Source: Catenulispora acidiphila DSM 44928 (GTDB lineage Bacteria > Actinomycetota > Actinomycetes > Streptomycetales > Catenulisporaceae). From it: 64,000 bases of DNA. The stretch is from contig NC_013131.1 of assembly GCF_000024025.1 (NCBI RefSeq), positions 9,590,229 through 9,654,228 of the forward strand, written 5' to 3'. The number at the start of each line of letters is the position of its first letter. The stretch's first letter is position 1. The notes under the pieces are model-generated. The model saw nothing but the letters and a program-made list of their open reading frames with translations. It was not told the origin of the DNA and made no database searches. The position numbers and the translations under genes were made by a program. Positions 8,330 through 16,674 of the stretch are shown in pieces.

Positions 8330-9130
8330 ATGAGCACGCCGGACACCGCGAGCGCGGTGGTCGGTGACGATCCCGTCACCGACCGCGACGGCGGCGAGCC
8401 CGCGTTGGACGTGTTGGACGTGTTGGTCGTCGACGACGACGCCACGGTCGCCGAGGTCGTCGCCGCCTATCTGGCCCGGGCCGGCTACCGGGTCCGCCGC
8501 GCCGCCGACGGCCCGGCGGCCGTGGCCGCGGCGGCCGAGCGCCTGCCGGACCTGATGGTGCTGGACCTGATGCTGCCCGGCTTCGACGGCTACGAGGTGC
8601 ACCAGCGCGTCCGGGCTCTCGGCGAGGTCCCGGTCATCATGCTCACCGCGCGCGGCGAGGAGGGCGACCGGATCCTGGGGCTGCAGGTCGGCGCCGACGA
8701 CTACGTCACCAAGCCGTTCAGCCCGCGCGAGCTGGTGCTGCGGGCCGGCAGCGTGCTGCGCCGGGCGCGCGGGCACGGCCGGGGGCGGGGCGGCGCCGAG
8801 CCGCCGCAGACCCCTGAGATCCTCGCCCTGGGCCGCCTCGAGGTCGACCTCACCGCGCACCAGGCCCGGCTCGGCGGCGAGCCGCTGGCGCTGACCGGCC
8901 GCGAGTTCGACCTGCTGGCGTTCCTGATGGCCAACCCCGGGCAGGCGTTCAGCCGCGCCGAGCTGATGCAGCAGGTCTGGGGCTGGTCCTTCGGCGACCA
9001 GTCGACCGTCACCGTGCACGTGCGGCGGCTGCGCGAGAAGATCGAGCCCGATCCGGCCGCGCCGTCGCTGATCGTCACGGTCTGGGGAGTCGGCTACCGG
9101 CTCGAGGCGCCGGAGGACCTGGATGCGTGA
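8330..9130 (+). CDS. OmpR-family response regulator
   Basis: A 266-residue regulator. The receiver domain (~29-145) has the acidic pocket VVDDD (~33-37), phospho-acceptor Asp79 in VLDLMLPG, and Lys128 in TKPF. The winged-helix DNA-binding domain (~165-262) has LTGREFDLLAFLM, the STVTVHVRRLREKIE recognition helix and a VWGVGYRLE end. ATG 8330 was chosen over an in-frame ATG at 8291 because GAGGAAGG lies 9 bp upstream and the receiver alignment begins soon after. The 3' end overlaps the histidine kinase by 8 bp, which defines the cognate pair. The target genes and signal are not shown by sequence. Confidence 0.92.
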   Translation: MSTPDTASAVVGDDPVTDRDGGEPALDVLDVLVVDDDATVAEVVAAYLARAGYRVRRAADGPAAVAAAAERLPDLMVLDLMLPGFDGYEVHQRVRALGEVPVIMLTARGEEGDRILGLQVGADDYVTKPFSPRELVLRAGSVLRRARGHGRGRGGAEPPQTPEILALGRLEVDLTAHQARLGGEPLALTGREFDLLAFLMANPGQAFSRAELMQQVWGWSFGDQSTVTVHVRRLREKIEPDPAAPSLIVTVWGVGYRLEAPEDLDA

Positions 9131-10283
9131 CCAGTTGGAGATCATCGCCATGGGCGCCGGCTCCGCGGTCGGCGCCTCGCTCATCGGCTGGTCGGCGCTG
9201 CGGGCCCTGCGCGGCCGCTCGCTGCGCGCTTCGCTGTTCGCCTCCGCCGCGACCGCGGCGCTGGCGGTGGTCGCCGGCATCGTGATCGCCTCCCGCGCGA
9301 TGTTCATCTCCTCGCACGACGCCGGGGTCTCGGTGATCGTCTCGTCCTCCGGCGCGGCGGTGACGCTGGCCCTGGCGTGGCTGCTGGGCCGCAGCCTGGC
9401 GCACGACAGCCGGACGCTGCGCGCGGCGCTGCAGGCGCTCGGCGAGGGCGAGTCCGTCCCGGGTCCGGCGCCGCATGGCAGAGCCCTGATGACCGGGGAG
9501 CTGGCAGCCCTGGACCGCGAACTGCGCGCCACGCAAGCGAAACTGGCCGAGTCCCGCGAGCGGGAGCGCGCGCTGGAGCGCTCCCGGCGCGAGCTGGTCG
9601 CCTGGGTCTCGCACGATCTGCGCACCCCGCTGGCCGGGCTGCGCGCGATGGCCGAGGCGCTGGAGGACGGTGTCGCCAGCGATCCGGCGCGCTACCACAT
9701 GCAGATGCGGCTGGCCGCGGACCGGTTGGCGGGCATGGTGGACGACCTGTTCGAGCTGTCGCGGATACACGCCGGCGCCCTGCGGCTGACGCTGGAGTCG
9801 GTGGCGCTGGCCGATCTGGTGGACGGCGCGCTGGCCGAGGGGCAGCCGCTGGCCCGGGCGCGCGGCATCGAGCTGTCGGGCGTGGTGACGACGCCGGCCA
9901 CGGTGCGGGGCGATGTCAGGGAACTGTCGCGGGCGCTGTCGAACCTGGTGGTGAACGCGATCCGGCACACCCCGGAGGACGGCACGGTGCGGATCGAGGC
10001 CTCGGCGCTGGCCCGGACCGGCGCGGACGGCGAGCCGCGGGTGCTGCTGGCCGTGACCGACGCCTGCGGCGGGATCCCGGACGAGGACCTGGACCGGGTC
10101 TTCGACGTGGCGTGGCGCGGGACAGCCGCCCGGACGCCGGAGGTGGAGAGCCCGGTCGGCGCCGGGGCGGGTCTGGGGCTGGCGATCGTGCGGGGCATCG
10201 CCGAGGCGCATTCGGGTGCTGTCACGGTCGGGAACGTCGACGGCGGGTGTCGTTTTGAGATGCATTTACCTGTTCCGGCGTGA
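9123..10283 (+). CDS. Membrane sensor histidine kinase
   Basis: A 386-residue kinase. Three predicted membrane helices (~7-27, 37-60, 68-89) leave almost no extracellular loop, so sensing is likely within or at the membrane. A short HAMP-like stretch and coiled coil (~90-158) lead to the H box WVSHDLRTPL with His164. The ATP-binding domain has the N box NLVVNAIRHTPEDG, the G1 box DACGGIPDEDL and the G2 region GAGLGLAIVRGIAEAHSG. It overlaps the response regulator by 8 bp. The next gene, a secreted CWB2 protein 88 bp downstream on the same strand, is a possible target (inference). Confidence 0.92.
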   Translation: MRDQLEIIAMGAGSAVGASLIGWSALRALRGRSLRASLFASAATAALAVVAGIVIASRAMFISSHDAGVSVIVSSSGAAVTLALAWLLGRSLAHDSRTLRAALQALGEGESVPGPAPHGRALMTGELAALDRELRATQAKLAESRERERALERSRRELVAWVSHDLRTPLAGLRAMAEALEDGVASDPARYHMQMRLAADRLAGMVDDLFELSRIHAGALRLTLESVALADLVDGALAEGQPLARARGIELSGVVTTPATVRGDVRELSRALSNLVVNAIRHTPEDGTVRIEASALARTGADGEPRVLLAVTDACGGIPDEDLDRVFDVAWRGTAARTPEVESPVGAGAGLGLAIVRGIAEAHSGAVTVGNVDGGCRFEMHLPVPA

Positions 10284-10371
10284 AGTTCTGGGCGTTTTTG
10301 TTGAGGTCGGACCTGCGATGCGGATCCTCGCCCCCTAAGGTGATTCCGGACCTACGGGAGGGGATCACGTC

Positions 10372-12255
10372 ATGAAGCGCATTCGCTTGACTGCGTCCGC
10401 AATAGCCGCCTCGTCACTGGGATCGCTGGGCATGGTGGGAATGGGTGCGACCAGCGCCCACGCCGCGTCCACGACCCCCAACACGGCGTTCAGCGGCAAG
10501 GGTTTCGACACCTGTGTCGCGCCGGACTCGGCGCAGATGGACGACTGGTACGCCCACTCGCCGTATCGGGGCGTCGGGGTCTACATCGGCGGGGCGTCCT
10601 ACCATCCGGACCAGGACTGCAAGTCCTCTGCGAACCCGAATCCCGGAGCGGACGGCGGCTACAGCGCCGCCTGGGTCCAGCACCAGGCCGCGACCGGCTG
10701 GGGCATGTGGGCCATCTACGCCGGCCAGCAGGGACCGACGCTGACGGCCGCGGGTGCGAACCCGACCGCGCTGGGTGTCACGGACGCCAAGGACGCGGTC
10801 GCGAAGGCAAGCGCCCTCGGGTTCGCCTCGGGCACGACGATCTTCGTCGACATGGAGCCCTACCACGAGGACGCGACCGCGCAGGCGGTCGTGGCGTACC
10901 TGAAGAGCTTCGGGAACGCGTTGAACGGGACCGGTTTCAAGCTCGGTCTCTACGGCACGTCGGGGAACCCGGCCAGCGGCCACAGCGCGCTCAGCGACGC
11001 CGTGCGGGACCCGGGGCTCCAGGCCCAGATCTCCGCCGTCGACATCTCCGGCAGCACCTCGGACCAGCCGAACTTCAACGCCACGACGAACGACCCGTAC
11101 GTCCCGGCGACCGACTGGGCCAAGCACCAGCGCATCCACCAGTACTTCCTCGACGTGCGGCGGCAGTACGGCTCCTCGCCGGCGATCCAGGTCGACGAGG
11201 ACGACGTCGACCTCTCGCCGACCTCGCACGTGACCCTGGACCCGACGCAGGTGCACGCCGTCCGCTGGGCCGGCAGCGACCGCATCGGCACGGCGGTCGC
11301 GGTCTCGCAGAAGCTGTGGCCCGCCACGACGGACAGCCAGGCCGACTTCTACGCCCCCGCCGACAAGCGCCCGCTGGCCAAGACCGCCGTGCTGAGCCGC
11401 TCCGACGACTTCGCCGACGCCCTCGGCGGGTCCGCCCTGGCCGCCCACGACGGCGGCCCGCTGCTGCTGACCGAGACCAAGGCCCTGAACCCGGCGACCG
11501 CCACCGAGCTGACCCGCACCCTGGCACCCGGCTCCACCGTCTATCTCCTCGGCGGCGAGAAGGCCCTGTCCCCGGCAGTGGCCACCGCGGTCCAGAAGCT
11601 GGGCTTCACCCCGGTCCGCATCTTCGGCCAGGACCGCTACACCACCTCGGCCGCCATCGCCCAGCGCATGGCCGGCGACATGAAGGACGCCAGCGGCCAC
11701 CCGGCGGTGCAGCGCGTCCTGCTGGCGACCGCATCGCTGTTCCCTGACGCCCTCGCGGCGGGCACAGCTGCCGGCGCGACCCCGGACACCGTCCTGGTCC
11801 TGACCAACGGCACGCAGATGCCCGCAGCGACCTCGGCCTTCCTCCACCAGTGGGCCGGCACCCCGGCCGGCGCGAACGTCTACCCGGTCGGCGGCGCGGC
11901 GAACACCGCGGCCAAGACCCTCGGCACCGCGGTCCCCGCCGGCAACCTGAAGCTGGACAACCTCGTCGGCAGCGACCGCTACGCCACAGCAGCCCTCGTG
12001 GCCCACCAGTTCTTCGGCGCCACCGGCACCCCCCACATGTACGCGGTGGCCACCGGCGTCCAATGGGCCGACGCCCTCTCCGGCGGCGCCGCCATGGGCA
12101 CCCTCGACGGCCCCCTGCTCCTCACCCCGCCCACCAGCCTCGCCCCCGCGACAAGCGGCTTCCTGAACGACGAACGCGCCGGCGGCTCGATCGAGGTCGG
12201 CGTGGTGCTGGGCGGGAAAGCCGCGGTGTCGGACAAGGTGCTGAACAGCTTGTAA
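10372..12255 (+). CDS. Secreted DUF1906 glycoside hydrolase-like protein with CWB2 cell-wall repeats
   Basis: A 627-residue exported protein. The signal peptide (1-31) has a cleavage-like SAHA-A. Residues ~43-285 match DUF1906 (Rv2525c-like GH25-type fold): GKGFDTCVAP, GVGVYIGG, IFVDMEPYHE with candidate catalytic acids, LGLYGT and IQVDEDDVD. Residues ~296-620 hold three cell wall-binding repeat 2 units, each with an R-x-[AG]-x-[DS]RIGTA/RYTTSA/RYATAA start, a PDALAAG/ADALSGG core and a VYLLGGEKAL-type end. The likely role is a peptidoglycan-attached hydrolase or wall-remodelling protein. A good GGGAGGGG ribosome-binding site lies 9-10 bp before the ATG. It is followed by a strong terminator. 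Confidence 0.88.
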   Translation: MKRIRLTASAIAASSLGSLGMVGMGATSAHAASTTPNTAFSGKGFDTCVAPDSAQMDDWYAHSPYRGVGVYIGGASYHPDQDCKSSANPNPGADGGYSAAWVQHQAATGWGMWAIYAGQQGPTLTAAGANPTALGVTDAKDAVAKASALGFASGTTIFVDMEPYHEDATAQAVVAYLKSFGNALNGTGFKLGLYGTSGNPASGHSALSDAVRDPGLQAQISAVDISGSTSDQPNFNATTNDPYVPATDWAKHQRIHQYFLDVRRQYGSSPAIQVDEDDVDLSPTSHVTLDPTQVHAVRWAGSDRIGTAVAVSQKLWPATTDSQADFYAPADKRPLAKTAVLSRSDDFADALGGSALAAHDGGPLLLTETKALNPATATELTRTLAPGSTVYLLGGEKALSPAVATAVQKLGFTPVRIFGQDRYTTSAAIAQRMAGDMKDASGHPAVQRVLLATASLFPDALAAGTAAGATPDTVLVLTNGTQMPAATSAFLHQWAGTPAGANVYPVGGAANTAAKTLGTAVPAGNLKLDNLVGSDRYATAALVAHQFFGATGTPHMYAVATGVQWADALSGGAAMGTLDGPLLLTPPTSLAPATSGFLNDERAGGSIEVGVVLGGKAAVSDKVLNSL

Positions 12256-12294
12256 GCAGGTTTTAGGTAGCTCGTAGACGAGCGGTTTTACGGT

Positions 12295-12332
12295 CGGCGG
12301 CACCGGTTTTCGGTGCCGCCGGCTTGGTTTTT
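12295..12332 (+). terminator. Rho-independent terminator after the DUF1906-CWB2 gene
   Basis: CGGCGGCACCG (12295-12305) pairs perfectly with CGGTGCCGCCG (12311-12321) around a GTTTT loop and is followed by a T-rich tract ending about 12332. It lies 40 bp beyond the stop codon. Confidence 0.85.
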
Positions 12333-12360
12333 CGGTGGTGGTCGGATGTGGTCTGTCGGC

Positions 12361-13130
12361 TGCGGCTTGTGGGTGGTTTTAGAAGCTTTTTACGTCTTCG
12401 AGCATGGTTTGATGGCCTCGCAGGGGGCGCAGTTCGGTGGCAGGTATCTGAGTAGCATCGGCGGCCGGCGGTTGTTCGTGTCCACGACCGCGCGCCGGTC
12501 CCAGTCACTGCGCACGCGCTGGAGCTGGCGGGTCGCGGCCGCGTTTGAGGGGCAACGAAAGTCAAAGGCAGGCGCCTCCGGCGGGGGCACTCTGCAACGG
12601 GGGGGTCGGGCCAGGTTGGGCTGCTCGGTGGCGGTCCGAATGTCCGGGACAAAACCCCTGTGGGGAGGAGGTCCCCGACCTATCGCGCAACACTTACTCC
12701 GCGCTGAGATGCCAGTCCGACCGCAATGCTTGTGAAAAGCACCGCAGCCTTTTCCTAAGATGTCGGCGATTCGGCGAAGCAATCAAGTCGAGCGTTTCTC
12801 AACCACAGCAAAAGTGATGCGACTTGGCAACAACCGCCGCCGGACAGCGCGACCGTCCCCTCCCCGGAGCGAGGCCGCTCGCCGCGCAGGTGCCGTCAGA
12901 TGCCCTGCCCTTGACGTTGACTTTCGGTGCCCCTCAAACGCGGCCGCGACCCGCCAACTCCAAAGTGTGCGCAGTGACTCGGACCTGCGCGCGGTCGTGA
13001 ATTGCCATAACCGCCGGCCGCCGACGCTACTCAGATACCTGCCACCGAACTGCGTCCCCTGCGAGGCCATCAAACCATGCTCGAAGGCGTAAAAAGCTTC
13101 TAAAAACCCACAAACAAACCGCACCCAGCC
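12361..13130. repeat. ~210-bp imperfect inverted repeat in a gene-free kilobase
   Basis: The left arm (about 12361-12570) and right arm (about 12905-13130) are inverted copies, roughly 85% alike by eye, separated by ~330 bp. Shared landmarks are an AGAAGCTTTTTACG block at the outer ends, a TTCGAGCATGGTTTGATGGC block, and a GCGGCCGCGTTTGAGGGGC block at the inner ends. Differences are clustered and not arranged by codon, so the ~59-codon outward open frames in each arm are probably fortuitous. No transposase, terminal duplication or RNA gene was recognised in the spacer, which contains an AT-richer patch near 12728-12800. A non-autonomous mobile element or a duplicated structured intergenic element is possible. 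Confidence 0.75.
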
Positions 13131-13157
13131 ACCCCCTCGCAGCCCAAAAGACAACTC

Positions 13158-13194
13158 CCGGCTGGCGGACGCCCCCTCCGCGCCCGCCAGCCGG
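13158..13194 (-). terminator. Rho-independent terminator of the ABC exporter operon
   Basis: CCGGCTGGCGG (13158-13168) pairs perfectly with CCGCCAGCCGG (13184-13194). On the minus strand the stem is followed by a short TCTTTT run. It lies 70 bp beyond the permease stop codon. Confidence 0.75.
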
Positions 13195-13263
13195 AGCCGT
13201 CGGAGCCGCCGCCGAGGTCAGTCCTGCCGACCCCGACCCCGGCGGCGGCCATCCCGCTCCCGC

Positions 13264-15825
13264 TCACTCCTGCGCGATCGCCGCCAGCAGGTCCAGGCGG
13301 GCTGCGCGGCGGGCTGGGCGGGCTGCGGCGGCGACGCCTGCTACGGCGCCGGCGGCGAGGATCAGGAGGAGTGTGGCTGGGGAGGCTGCGAAGCCGATGG
13401 CTGTGGAGCTGCCGGCGGCTCGGACCAGGGTCCAGGCGAGGAAGGTGCCGAGGGCGACGCCGCCCAGGGTGCCGAACAGGGCCACCAGGAGCGATTCCCA
13501 GCGGACCAGGGCTCGGGTCTGGGGGCGGGTGAGGCCGACGGCGCGCAGTAGGCCGAGTTCACGGGTGCGTTCGTGGACGGACAGGGCCAGGGTGTTCGCG
13601 ATGCCTGCCAGGGCGATCACGATCGCTAGGACCAGCAGCACGTAGGAGATCGTGAGCACCACGTCCACGCCGGACGCCTGCGCGTCCGCGTACTGCTGCC
13701 GGTCCTGCACGTCCGGGCTGCCATAGGGCACCACGGCCGCGGTGATCGCCGAGCGCGCCGCCGCGGCCGACGTCCCCGGCGCCAGCTTCACGATCACCGA
13801 GGTGTCCGTGACCTGATTCGCGTGTGCGGACCAGGTGGCGGCGTCGACCAGGTAGCCGTCGAGGGAGCCGCGCGGTCCGTAGACGAAGCCGACCGGCACC
13901 GTGCTGGCCGTTCCGTCCGGGAAGACGACCGTCACGGAGCTGCCCAGCGGATGCTTCTTCGCCTCCGAGGCCGAGACGCCGATCTCGTGACCGCCGCTCA
14001 AAGCCGCCGCCGAGCCGCCGCGCACGTCCAGCGACACCGCTTGGCTCAGCTTTCCGGTGTCGGCGAAGGAGACGTTCGTCGCCGCGCCGCTGATCGAAGC
14101 CGTCCCCTGCCCGATCCCGACGGCAGCCGCGACGCGCGGCACTTTCTGCAGATCGGATGCCAGCTGCGGACTCAATCCGCCGCCGCCGAACGCGGGCGAG
14201 GACACCGCGAGGTCTCCGACGAACGACCGGTCCACATCAGACTTCAGCGACGTCTTCACCGACGTGGCGAACACCGTCAGCAGCGTCACCACCGCGACCC
14301 CGACCATCAGCGCGGTAGCCGTCGCCGAGGTCCGCCGCGGGTCCCGGGCCGCGTTGCGCCGCGCCAGGACGCCGGTCGTCCCGGCCAAGCGTCCGTCGCC
14401 GGTGACCACGGACCCGAGCACGCGGACCGCCGCGCGCGCCGCGACCGGCCCGACCATCACCACGCCGACCGTCGTAGCCGCCGCACCGGCGCCGACCGCC
14501 GCGAGCGACCCACCAGCGACGGCGAGCAGCATGCCGCCGCCCAGAAGCACCGCGCCGATCGGCGTCCGCACCCGCCCGAACCCGGAGCTCGTCTCCCCCA
14601 CCGACGCCTCCCGCAGCGCCGCGAGCGGCGGCACGCGCGAAGCCCGCACCGCCGGCGACAGCGCAGCCAGCGACGTCACCCCGACACCGACGAGCAGCGC
14701 GACCGCGATCGTCGAGCCCGTGACCGCCAATCCCCCGGCGGGCAAAGCGAATCCGGCCACGTCGAACAACGCCTTCAGCGCTTGCGCGATCCCCAACCCG
14801 CCGACGATCCCGACCGCCGATGCCGCCAAACCCAACGCCGCGGCCTCAGCCAACGACGACCGCAAGATCTGCCCTCGCGATGCGCCGAGCGCGCGCAGCA
14901 AGGCGTTCTCGCGCGTCCGCTGCGCGATGAGGATCGTGTAGGTGTTGTGGATCGAGAACGCCGCCACCAGCAGCGCCACGGCCGCGAACACCAGCAGGAA
15001 GCCCTTGAAGAACGTCAGAAACGCCTTCCCGATCGCGTCCGTGTTCGCCTTCGTATACGCCGCACCGGTGATCGCCGAGACACCCGGCGGAAGAGTCTTC
15101 GCCACCGAGTCCACGACAGTGTCCTGAGACACACCCTTCTTGGCAGCGATCAGGATTTGCGAAGCCTGTCCGGGCCGCGCGATGTACTTCTCGGCGACTG
15201 TCTGCGTGAATCCGGCATACGTCACCTGCCCGATCCCGTCCTGCGTCCCGAACCCGGCGATGCCGACGATCGTGACCCGCACCGGCAGCGGCATCTGGAC
15301 GATCGTGGTGTCCCCGATCTTCAGATGCCCGGAGTTCGCCGCGCCGCGATTGATCACGACCTGCACCGGCTGCTCAGCCGCCACGTCCTGCGGCGCGCGC
15401 CCCGCGACCAGGTGGTACGGGTTCAGCGCGGCGGACGGGATCCAGTTGCCGGCGGTACGCGGCGGCCCGTTCCCGCCGACCGCCTTGCCGTCGGCGCCGA
15501 GCAGCTGACCGTAGCCGGTGATGTCGGGCTGCGCGTCGGCGACGCCGGGCACGGCGCGCAGCGAATCAGCGAGCTGCGACGGGACCGAGGCCCGCAGACC
15601 GCCGAAGGGCGCGCCGCTGCCGCTCGAGGCGATCAGCGTGTCCGAGTGGACGACCGCCGCGACGTTGGAGTCGGCGGTCGCGAAGAGGTTGTCGAAGTTG
15701 CGCGAGAGCGTCGCGTTCAGCGTGAGGGTGCCGGCGAGGAAGGCGACACCGAGGAACACCGCGAGGAACGTGCCGATCAGCCGGCGGCGGCGGGCGGTGA
15801 GGTTGCGCAGGGCGATGGTGAGCAT
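13264..15825 (-). CDS. MacB/FtsX-type ABC transporter permease
   Basis: An 853-residue permease. The first membrane helix (~17-38, FLAVFLGVAFLAGTLTL) is followed by a large extracytoplasmic MacB_PCD-like domain. An FtsX block (~265-400) has the HNTYTILIAQRTRENALLRALGASR coupling region. A second extracellular domain follows, then a C-terminal FtsX block (~725-850) with VHERTRELGLLRAVGLTRPQ. The internal duplication is typical of actinobacterial DUF214-type permeases, which move lipids, lipoproteins or antimicrobial molecules rather than nutrients. The ATPase gene ends only 14 bp upstream, so the two form one transporter. The substrate is unknown. Confidence 0.9.
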   Translation of the reverse strand: MLTIALRNLTARRRRLIGTFLAVFLGVAFLAGTLTLNATLSRNFDNLFATADSNVAAVVHSDTLIASSGSGAPFGGLRASVPSQLADSLRAVPGVADAQPDITGYGQLLGADGKAVGGNGPPRTAGNWIPSAALNPYHLVAGRAPQDVAAEQPVQVVINRGAANSGHLKIGDTTIVQMPLPVRVTIVGIAGFGTQDGIGQVTYAGFTQTVAEKYIARPGQASQILIAAKKGVSQDTVVDSVAKTLPPGVSAITGAAYTKANTDAIGKAFLTFFKGFLLVFAAVALLVAAFSIHNTYTILIAQRTRENALLRALGASRGQILRSSLAEAAALGLAASAVGIVGGLGIAQALKALFDVAGFALPAGGLAVTGSTIAVALLVGVGVTSLAALSPAVRASRVPPLAALREASVGETSSGFGRVRTPIGAVLLGGGMLLAVAGGSLAAVGAGAAATTVGVVMVGPVAARAAVRVLGSVVTGDGRLAGTTGVLARRNAARDPRRTSATATALMVGVAVVTLLTVFATSVKTSLKSDVDRSFVGDLAVSSPAFGGGGLSPQLASDLQKVPRVAAAVGIGQGTASISGAATNVSFADTGKLSQAVSLDVRGGSAAALSGGHEIGVSASEAKKHPLGSSVTVVFPDGTASTVPVGFVYGPRGSLDGYLVDAATWSAHANQVTDTSVIVKLAPGTSAAAARSAITAAVVPYGSPDVQDRQQYADAQASGVDVVLTISYVLLVLAIVIALAGIANTLALSVHERTRELGLLRAVGLTRPQTRALVRWESLLVALFGTLGGVALGTFLAWTLVRAAGSSTAIGFAASPATLLLILAAGAVAGVAAAARPARRAARLDLLAAIAQE

Positions 15826-15839
15826 GTCCGTCAGCCTCC

Positions 15840-16601
15840 TTACTCGCCGAAGCGCTGCATGCGGGCCAGGACGGAATCGCGCGTGGGCTGCTCCAGGCGG
15901 TCCACGAGGCGGCCGTCGGCGAGGAACAGGACCTCGTCGGCGTAGGCGGCGGCCGAGGGATCGTGGGTGACCATCACCAGGGTCTGGCCGAGGTCGGTGA
16001 CCATGGTGCGCAGCAGGCCCAGAACCTCGGCGGCGGACCGGGAATCGAGGTTTCCCGTGGGCTCGTCGGCGAAGACGACTTCCGGACGCGAGACAAGGGC
16101 GCGCGCGACCGCCACGCGCTGCTGTTGGCCGCCGGAGAGCTCGGCGGGGCGGTGCTTGAGGCGGTCCGTCAGCCCGACGGTGCCGACGACGGTGTCGAGC
16201 CAGTCCTTGTCCGGGGAGCGGCCGGCCAGGTCCAGCGGCAGCGTGATGTTCTCCGCCGCCGAGAGGGTCGGCAGGAGGTTGAAGGACTGGAAGACGAAGC
16301 CGAGCTTCTCCCTCCGCAGGAGCGTCAGCTGCTTGTCGGAGGCGGAGCCGAGTTCGACGTCGCCGACGTACGCCTGGCCCGAGGTGAGCCGGTCCAGGCC
16401 GGCCAGGCAGTGCAAGAGCGTCGACTTGCCCGATCCGGACGGGCCCATGACGGCGGTGAAGCGGCCGGCGGCGAGCGCGACCGTCACGCCGTCGAGGGCG
16501 CGGACGGCCGCGTCGCCGCCGCCGTACTGCTTGACCGCGGCGACCGCGCGGGCGGCGGGCGCCGTGAGGGTGCTGGAGGTGGTGCCGGTCGTGGTGGTCA
16601 T
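15840..16601 (-). CDS. ABC transporter ATP-binding protein (MacB/LolD type)
   Basis: A 253-residue ATPase partner of the adjacent FtsX permease. Walker A is GPSGSGKST (53-61), the Q loop lies in FVFQSFNLLPTLSA, the signature is LSGGQQQRVAVARAL, Walker B is VVFADEPTGNLDS, and the switch His is in VMVTHD. The SFNLLPTL and GNLDS features are typical of LolD/MacB ATPases. ATG 16601 is preferred over an in-frame start at 16655 because the extra 18 residues are arginine/histidine-rich and unlike the family. The gene probably shares a promoter region with the MFS gene upstream, 73 bp away. Confidence 0.9.
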   Translation of the reverse strand: MTTTTGTTSSTLTAPAARAVAAVKQYGGGDAAVRALDGVTVALAAGRFTAVMGPSGSGKSTLLHCLAGLDRLTSGQAYVGDVELGSASDKQLTLLRREKLGFVFQSFNLLPTLSAAENITLPLDLAGRSPDKDWLDTVVGTVGLTDRLKHRPAELSGGQQQRVAVARALVSRPEVVFADEPTGNLDSRSAAEVLGLLRTMVTDLGQTLVMVTHDPSAAAYADEVLFLADGRLVDRLEQPTRDSVLARMQRFGE

Positions 16602-16674
16602 ACCGTCGATTCCACCTTCGGGATGTCTGCGGTGTAGTCCTCCGACGGGAGTCACCCGGGCTACTTCGCCGGCA

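Noticed and set aside
10414-12303. Long minus-strand open frame (629 codons) opposite the DUF1906-CWB2 gene
   Set aside because: It is antisense to a clear secreted protein, low-complexity, and has no domain; high GC keeps stop codons rare.
12390-13092. Outward-reading ~59-codon frames in the inverted repeat arms as a small gene family
   Set aside because: Differences between the arms do not favour silent positions and there is no ribosome-binding site; a nucleic-acid element is more likely.
13822-15945. Long plus-strand open frame opposite the ABC permease
   Set aside because: Its translation is Arg/His/Pro-rich with no domain; the opposite strand encodes a clear FtsX permease.
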